64,000 nucleotides of DNA from Cheiracanthium punctorium (lineage: Eukaryota > Arthropoda > Arachnida > Araneae > Cheiracanthiidae). Positions within the stretch are counted from its first letter, which is position 1. Each line of letters starts with the position of its first letter. The translations under genes were made by a program, and so were the position numbers. The notes beneath the pieces were generated by a model. It worked only from the letters and a program-made list of their open reading frames with translations, had not been told where the DNA came from and made no database searches. Location of the stretch: positions 186,001 to 250,000 of the forward strand of contig JAWZYV010001796.1 in assembly GCA_038373885.1 (NCBI GenBank). The letters run 5' to 3'. Below, piece by piece: positions 57,231 through 64,000 of the stretch.

Positions 57231-57876
57231 GAGGGAGTCCCGTGCTAACGGTGCCCAATCGCTATTTCCTAAAGCGTTAGTCAGAGACAAATGGTTCCAG
57301 TTGCAAAAATGCATTAAATTTTGCAATCTATTATATCAGAAACAATCGAAATAAATGAATCAATCCATACAAATATACAAATATACAAATTACGGAATTT
57401 AAATTTTCCCTGGTCCCCTGGTCCTATCAGTTATGTTCAGAAATTTTTTCTTGATACAATTTGAAGCGCAATAAAAAAAAAATCGTCCTTCTACGACCAA
57501 AATTTACTGAGTTATAAGGCAGCGAATATTTTGACTTAAGTCACTTATCCACGTTTAAAAATGTCCCGTTAAGGTAAACCGTTAAGGGATCATATAAATA
57601 TTACAATTTTAAATTATTTTAATTTCATTTTTTTCGGCATAATGGGGAGGAAGAAGCAAAACTAATTTTAGAATACTATAACCTTTAAGCAGAAGGTTAT
57701 AGTCAGGCTCTGTAAAAATATATCCGGGGTCAGACTTACTAAATAGTATGTGTGTAGCAAGCAGATGTGTAGCACTAAGTATGCTACACAAAGTACAGGG
57801 AGAGTTTACACGGGTGCATATTTCTATTGCAAATTGGAAGCTATATTGTGGTGATTACTATTTATTGTAATAAAGA

Positions 57877-58720
57877 GATATAGCAAAATGGATATCGCTT
57901 TATATTGTGTTCAATAACCATGCATACCGAATTTCAAGGCAATCGTTTGTACGGTGAAGAAGGTCATGCGGCGTAGCGCAATCTAGTGGCGAGTTTTAGC
58001 AAAACGGATACGGCGGAATTATTCTTCGCATTCAGATATCGATGAATACGAAATTTCAGGACGATCGGCTGGACAGCCCTGTGAAGTTCATGTGTTGACG
58101 CGACATCTAGTGGCAAATTATATAAGAAAATGGATAGCGCCAAACTCTTCCCCGTGTTCAAATATCTATGTATACCTATTTTCATAGCGATCAGTTACAC
58201 AGTCAAGAAGTGATGCACTGCAGCGCGATCTAGTTGTTAATTAAAGTAATGATTTGCTACAGTGCCGTCAAGTGGCGAGTTATAGCAAAATGGATAACGC
58301 CAAAATATTCTCATTGTTCAAATAGCTATGTATACTGATTTTCATAGCGACCGTTTGAATGGTCAAGAATTTGGCCTGCTGCAGCGTCATCTAGTGGCGA
58401 GTTAAAATAATAATGCATTGCAGTGCCATCTAGTAGTGAGTAACATCAAAAGGAACACAGTTAGAATATATTCTTCGTGCTGAAATGTGTAAGTATAAGA
58501 AATTTTATGCCGGTCAGTCGAACGGTATAGAAGTTGATGCGTTGCAGCGCCATTTAGCGGCAAGTTACAGCAAAATGGATAGTGAAAAATATTCTCCGTG
58601 TTCTAATATCCGCGTGTACGAAATTTCATCGAAATCGGTCGGACGATATTCGCATAGTAAACGGCTAAACGGAATAGAATTCGACGTTCTGCTGCGCCAC
58701 CTAGTGGCAAGTTAGAGGAA
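57877..58720 (+). repeat. Tandem array with CATCTAGTGGC motif, unit about 120-150 bp
   Basis: About six units contain GCAAAATGGATA, GTTCAAATATCTATGTATAC, GAAATTTCA or ATTTTCATAG, and GCAGCGCCATCTAGTGGCG, with indels. The CATCTAGTGGC-like core appears eight times. Short open frames across it are chance products. It probably belongs to a Helitron-like element on the minus strand, whose 5'-type sequence (ATAGATAAAAATGAATG) is at about 58825-58850. Confidence 0.75.
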
Positions 58721-58859
58721 AACGGATAGCATAAAAAGCTTTTCAATGATAAAAGACTTAGGTGAACCAAATTTCATGGTACAACGGTGCTAGAGTTTTT
58801 CAACCTCATACACACATACCAACATTCATTTTTATCTATAACCAGTGTCATTATATATC

Positions 58860-60419
58860 CCAGTCTCAAATAAAATCCAGTTTCAAATCTAAGCCTCGCC
58901 AAAGTGCCAACATACGCCATTGTGCAAGCGTTTTTTCAGGAAATCATTCGAAGCATTGACTTAACAGCAATCAATATGGGAAATGGTTCGACCGCGAAAA
59001 AGTAAAGCAAGCCTTTATTTCAAAAGTGGAATCCCTTAATACAGCCGAAATTTTTAAAATTATCAACTATAACGTGTTTTATTCATCATTACTCCGATGT
59101 AGTAAATGAGGAGATTTCAATTTTCTGAAATTTGGCGGAATTCCCCCAACTTAAATCAATGTACTCATTTGGCGAGAATTCTGTAGATCGCTTGAAATCC
59201 CTTAACAACTGCATTATTTCTTCACGGATCATTAAAATTTAACGCTGTATTCTAATAAAACCTTTACACTTGTTTTCAAAAATCTATTTCCTTAAGCTCT
59301 CAATAAATTGCGCCAAGCCGAAATCTGTGCAAATCGCTAGAACTCACTTTCTCAAAATCGGCATTTGAGCCATTTTATTTTTTCGCCAAACTAAAAAAAA
59401 TTACCTATTAGCCTCGGAAATCTTCAATTCTTATTGTTTTGCGTATAAAACATTTCATTCCTGCTCCGATTTCCCATGCACACGATATTATAATTTAAAA
59501 AAAAATAACCTTACGAATATAAACTAACAAAAAAAATCATTATTATTCTTTTATTTTTACTTTGAGAATTTAAAACATCTTATTCGGCAAAATCGCCAGA
59601 CATGGCAACCACGATCCTTATTTCACACTTTTTTCACTACAGGGGTTACAATTACGGAAAGCTTTTTGCGTGGAGAACATAAAAAATCTCTTAAATTCCG
59701 GGAACGGGTGGACTTTCAAAGTTTTAAAGTGGACAATGATTTAGTCTATATTATTTTACATATCTGTGCAAAATTTCAGGCTGATATGTCCATTTTTGTG
59801 GATTTGTATACAACTCAAATCCACAAACAAACAAACAAATAAACAAACAAACAAACAAACAAACAAACAGAATTTCATTTTTATTTATAAGATTATAAGA
59901 TAACTGCTATAATGCGTAATATAATCAAGTCTGACACATTTTCCTTATTTAAAATGAAATTTAAAACTTATCTAAAGAGAAACTTCTACTTTATTGAATG
60001 TTTTCTTACATTTTTTCTTTTTTGAAAAAAGGATACAATTTGTGTATGTTATAAGTTTATACTTTTCTCTGAAACAATCATTTTTTTTTTTCAATTTCGT
60101 TTTTTACTAAAAAAAGCAGATCACATCCGTTAAACAACACGAAATTTGAAATATTCGTATTCTTTCAAAATCAAACAATTTTTGTTTAATGACTTAGTTG
60201 ATTTGCGTTCTCCCGCGGTTAAATAATTCAGCTAACCTTCTTTTCGATTTGCCATTCTCATATTCGGCGTGAACATGCACGTAAATAGCATTTTTGCTCC
60301 AATGGACTTCGCAAGTAATTCCTGCGTCTTAATATTCCACCATAAATCTGACCTAAGTTTTGCAGCTCCAAATTAAAGCATGGAGTCAGCAAAATTTCCC
60401 TAAAAATGAGATGGTCGAT
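58860..60419. other. Unannotated DNA with (AAAC)n and a second Helitron-like 5' end
   Basis: (AAAC)n at 59823-59869 followed by ATTTCATTTTTATTTATAAG. The complement matches the TATAAATnnAAATG plus (GTTT)n style of the 26383 start. No gene is seen. Confidence 0.5.
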
Positions 60420-60619
60420 CCCAGTAGGTGGCCGTCTTGGGTACCGTGATGGCCGTCGGGTACCCCCTCTAAATAGCCCCTCGGGTACCTCGGGTACCCC
60501 CTTCTGATAGAGGTTATTTTAACATTAGGTCTATGAGCCAAAAAATACGTGCCATGAAAAATTGGCTGTTCAGAGGGGTGGCCGTTATATAGGGGTAGTC
60601 GCTCGAAGAGGTTTCACTG
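60420..60619 (-). mobile_element. Pogo-like transposon end
   Basis: Reading inward on the minus strand the end is CAGTGAAACCTCTTCGAGCG after a TA (60620-60621), the style of pogo/Tigger termini. Inside are GGGTACCCGAGG-type short repeats. No opposite end or transposase was found. Confidence 0.5.
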
Positions 60620-61235
60620 TATTTGCATTTTAAAATGTTTCATTTTCTAATTTAATGTTTAATGAAGTGCTTTATTTCCTCGCTTTTTTATTTTAAGCTA
60701 TTTAAAACCAGTTCATTTAAAAAACTCTTTAACATAATTCTATTTTCAGTATAAGCTATATTTTTATGTGGATTTATTGGATACACATAGTTAAGCGTTA
60801 TTCTTCTTTATTGCAATCTACATTCATAAAATGGTTAATGAAATTGCTAATAAATATTACAAGGCTCAAATCCATGTACCTTATTTTTTCTCAAATTCAT
60901 TTTGTATAGAACACCTATTTCGCTGGTCGAAAAGTGCTGTAACTTTAAGCAGCTGTAACTTGGTGAATTTTGGTCGTAAAAAGACGATTTTTTTTATCGT
61001 GCATTAATTTGTATAAAGAAATTTTTTTCTAAATATAACTCGTAGGACCGGGAGACCGTATAAAAATTTAAATTTAGTCATTTTTATAGGAACTGATTTA
61101 CTGAGTTGGATTGTTTCTGATATAATAGATTATACAATTTAAAGCATTTTTGCAGCTGGAACTATGTGTCTTTGAGTAACGGTTAAGGAAATAGCCATAG
61201 GGCAACGTTAGCACTGGACACCCTGTATATATATA

Positions 61236-62206
61236 CACTAGGTGTTTCAAAATTAGAGGGAGAAACGTGTAGGATAGGTAGAATACAACAACATGTTTCA
61301 GAATCACATAGCGATGCGGGGTCGGAAACGTCGTCTTCGTGCACATGTTAATAATGACTTAAGAAGAAGCGTTCAAATCAAAGGTTCCCAACCTTTTTTG
61401 AACTGGTGCCCCCTTTTCTAGTGAATATTTCAATACCGCCCCCTCCCACTCCAGAGAAACAAGAGCGTACATAATTCATGGCGAAAACAAGAATTAAATT
61501 AAAAAAAAAATACTAATAGATAGAATATTGTTGGAATTGAAACACTACTGAATTTCTTCTTCATTTAAAAAAGAGCAATAAAAGTTTAGCTTACCTGTTA
61601 TAAGGACAGGCAGGGGTTTTGATGATACGAAGTAATAGATAATAAACTATTGCTTTCTAAATAAATAAATTGACAGTTTCAGAGAACAGTCAAAACGCAT
61701 TTTTAATTATATTAAAAAGTATTTTTTATTAAAATTTATTTTTATTAAAATATTATAAGCGTAATTTTTAAGTCTTTTTAGACTATATTTGGTTAATCTT
61801 CCCACGCCCCTCCGTGCCATGTCAACGCCCCCTAATTTTCTCTGGGACTTTTACTGCCCCCCTGAAAGCGTCAAACGCCCACGTTGGGAACCTATGGTTT
61901 AAATAATAGTGAACATTCCAACTACGATTTTTCAAAAACTAATGCATCTTTCACCGATTGCACTTTGCGAAAATTGTTAATTAGAATTATTTTTTTCCAT
62001 TACATTGATGAAATTGTCGGTGTAGATCCCATTATTTATGAAACTTGATTCAGAAATTAGACAGACGTTTCAACATTTTTTTCCAAAGTGATTATTAATA
62101 GCTACATGAAGACAGCGTTTCTGACGCCACATTATTATGTGATTCCGAACCGTCTTAGTGTAACCTACCTCGCCTAGAAGTCCCCCTAATTTTGAAATAC
62201 CCTGTA
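61236..62206. mobile_element. Family B long-TIR element, copy 4
   Basis: The left end CACTAGGTGTTTCAAAATTAG and the inverted right end CAGGGTATTTCAAAATTAGG lie inside TA on both sides (61234-61235 and 62207-62208). The inner TIR blocks GATGCGGGGTCGGAAACG and CGTTTCTGACGCC pair as in other copies. A hAT MITE is nested inside. This copy has the best-preserved tips of the family. Confidence 0.75.
61371..61904. mobile_element. hAT-type non-autonomous element, 518 bp
   Basis: The element 61379-61896 has ends CAAAGGTTCCCAACC and, inverted, CATAGGTTCCCAACG. Flanks GTTCAAAT and GTTTAAAT match at seven of eight bases. C-rich subterminal strings (GCCCCC) occur on the same strand near both ends. It is inserted in family B copy 4. 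Confidence 0.75.
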
Positions 62207-62208
62207 CA

Positions 62209-62547
62209 CATATATCACTTTCAATGAAGAGGAATGCCTTATATATGAAACCTATATATCATGTTTCACTTACACCCACTTAAAAACGTATCCCAGTGTG
62301 AGCAAAATTTCTATGTTAATTTTAACTGATTAATTTCTCAAACACTATTCAAAAGAAATATGAATTCATGCAATTAGATACTACATGATTCATATTTTAG
62401 AGAAAACAACAACATTTTACACATGAAAACTAGCATAGAAGACTTGATTTGTACTTGAATATTTTTTGAGAGGGTGTACAAAGTAAAAACATATTCTATA
62501 TTATGTCTTTTTACGTAACATGTAAACTTTTTAAATCTATTGCCGCC
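62209..62547. other. Unannotated AT-rich DNA
   Basis: Nothing recognised. Confidence 0.3.
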
Positions 62548-63140
62548 CAGCCATTTTCATCACTATCTCGAATTTATGTTGATGTCTTATTGTCGTTTTC
62601 GTTGTATCTGGAAGATTATTTTTAGAGTTTTTTTGCTTGGGAGACTGGCAGCTTGGAGATTGAAGTATGAAGAATGTATTTTTTAAACATTAATAAAACA
62701 ATCAAAGATTCGCATTTTAACTTGTTATCACTGGGCATTTTGTGGAAATCAAATTTATTATTCATGAAATTAAAATAGGAAATTGAATTAATGCTTATAT
62801 TTTTTTGACTCACAAATTTTTCCTTCAAAAGAAACACTGGGTGTTAATGAGTTCACCCATTAGCGCCCAATTTTTTTCAGCACATTCTCAAATTTATGTT
62901 GACGTCAGAAGTGATAAATAAATTTCCAATATTTGGGTGGGATGAAGAAAGTAAATCTTTTTTCTGAAAAAGGTAATAAGACATTGAAATATTCTCATTT
63001 GTACTTCTTATCGCTGAGCATTTTGTGGAAATCAGATTTATTAATCAAGAAATTAAATTAGAAAAGTACACTAATATTTGAGTGACGTACAAATTTCGCG
63101 ACGGTCTAAAAATAGATCGCTGGGCGTTAATTGGTGAAGG
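62548..63140. repeat. Two diverged tandem units (about 300 bp) with GCGCCCA / TGGGCG edges
   Basis: Both units contain TCnAATTTATGTTGAnGTC and GAGCATTTTGTGGAAATCA-like words. The second is bounded by TTCACCCATTAGCGCCCA and its imperfect inverse (TGGGCGTTAATTGGTGAA). They may be adjacent copies of a TIR element or an old tandem duplication. Confidence 0.55.
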
Positions 63141-63463
63141 AAACTAGTGTTACTCAAATATATAAATTTTGTAGCACAATACATTCAGGAAATAGAAGTT
63201 GGAAACTAACTACTGCAAACCTCCCTGATTGGTTGAATTTGAAGAGTGTGAGTTTTGTTGCAAAACAGTTGTTGGATAGTATGATTTATGCATTTTTTGC
63301 ATTTTTTTCAGCCTTTATATTTTCACTGTGGTCCAAATCACTATAGAATTCAATCCCCCTAAAAAATACGCACAAGGCGATATGACCTTAAAAAGTGAAT
63401 AAATGTGGACTCTTGCATCTATAGTCTACATATATTAAAAAGTAATTTTAAAAAAATGCATTT
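63141..63463. other. Unannotated DNA
   Basis: A 71-codon open frame at 63131-63346 ends in a hydrophobic F-rich run and is not recognised. Confidence 0.3.
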
Positions 63464-63880
63464 ACCCAGCAAACACACACCTGCTGGCGAAGTACCTTGC
63501 CAGAGCCTTTCTGACTTTACGTCCAGCACCTGCCCGGCACCGCAAAAAGTAACTGAATGGTACCAAAAGTGGTCGCCCGAGAAGTACCTTGCCAGAAGTC
63601 CGGGAAGGGAACGGCACTCTGCTGGCATACTGCATGTGCCGGCCGTTACTCACGATAAAGGCACTGGCCCATGAAGTTTATAATGCCCAAAATGAAACGG
63701 CCGGGTGCCGGCTATTATTAAAAATAAAGGCACTGGACTGGTATCTTAACAGTGGCTACAATATAATGGTACGGTACCGGATTAGTGCCTATTTACAGTA
63801 ATGCTGCCATAATTAAAATACGAGCGAGCGCGGATTCGGGGTAGGGGGCTTATTCATCAACCCCCTCCCCCACCCCTAAA
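63464..63880 (-). repeat. GC-rich dispersed repeat F, copy 2 (inverted)
   Basis: Reverse complement of 31245-31655, with the same internal doubled AGTGCCTTTATT...GCCGGCAC modules and the same flanking GGGGTAGGGGGCTTATTCA sequence. The open frames on both strands mirror those of copy 1. Confidence 0.75.
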
Positions 63881-64000
63881 AACAAAAACGCACTACTTCC
63901 GTTTTAATGTAACTCGCCAATTTAGCTAGCAGACCACCCTCCCCCCCCCCCCACACACACACACTAATATTACCTTCGCGTTTTAGAAATATGTTATGTG
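63881..64000. other. Low-complexity C-run and CA-run, window end
   Basis: A C-run followed by an AC-run at about 63939-63964. No feature is seen in the last bases. Confidence 0.6.

Larger units (their letters stand above)
57231..61225. mobile_element. Possible 4-kb element bounded by inverted repeats of about 280 bp (family G)
   Basis: The left block (57231-57520) and the inverse of the right block (about 60950-61225) share GTGCTAACG, CTATTTCCT, CTATTATATCAGAAACAATC and TACGACCAAAATT in the same order. TA lies outside both tips. The right tip complement is CAGGGTGTCCAGTGC. They may be the ends of one old element or two separate inverted copies. The interior holds a tandem array and other transposon ends. 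Confidence 0.5.

Noticed and set aside
57877..58720. Array with spaced repeats considered as CRISPR
   Set aside because: Units diverge along their whole length, there are no short identical repeats with unique spacers and no cas genes, and the DNA is eukaryotic.

Overview
This is a 64 kb AT-rich (roughly 70% A+T) eukaryotic window with no intact, recognisable host gene. The long TA, T and A microsatellites, dispersed tRNA-headed SINEs, Helitron termini, Tc1/mariner, hAT and piggyBac-type elements, and a Tc1-family transposase of the type common in arthropods point to an arthropod. A spider or other chelicerate fits best, but that is inference from repeat style, not proof. No bacterial operon, rRNA or CRISPR array is present. 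I read it as intergenic or deep-intronic DNA built from layered repeats.

Layout. 0-11 kb: four 275-bp TTAA-flanked MITEs (piggyBac style), long-TIR elements with TA targets, a mariner deletion derivative that keeps a transposase C-terminus, and the best unexplained open frame of the window (4191-4681, with an acceptor-like start and a poly(A) signal). 11-16 kb: a solo LTR inside a TA microsatellite, a tRNA-SINE carrying a tiny hairpin element, and a 203-bp tandem duplication. 19-24 kb: nested insertions, including a foldback element with arms of about 290 bp. 26-28 kb: a Helitron-like element carrying tandem arrays. 30-34.5 kb: a possible exon, a GC-rich repeat, and an almost complete Tc1 element with one in-frame stop, flanked by inverted tRNA-like repeats. 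35-41 kb: further MITEs, Helitrons in head-to-tail array, a SINE and a decayed hAT element. 43-46 kb: a decayed transposon-like coding remnant and a 214-bp-arm palindrome of about 98% identity. 46-56 kb: three direct copies of an unclassified low-copy block, interleaved with a 1.9-kb long-TIR element, a tandem array, hAT MITEs and a Helitron. 57-64 kb: a 4-kb region bracketed by inverted repeats and containing a tandem array, a long-TIR element with a hAT MITE inside it, and the second, inverted copy of the GC-rich repeat from 31 kb.

The only near-intact protein is the Tc1 transposase (32480-33508), broken by one TAG. The other coding remnants (mariner, hAT, 44-kb element) are clearly defective. 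Two stretches (4191-4681 and about 30005-30150) look exon-like and deserve transcript evidence. All identities and element boundaries were judged by eye; no alignment or database search was run.
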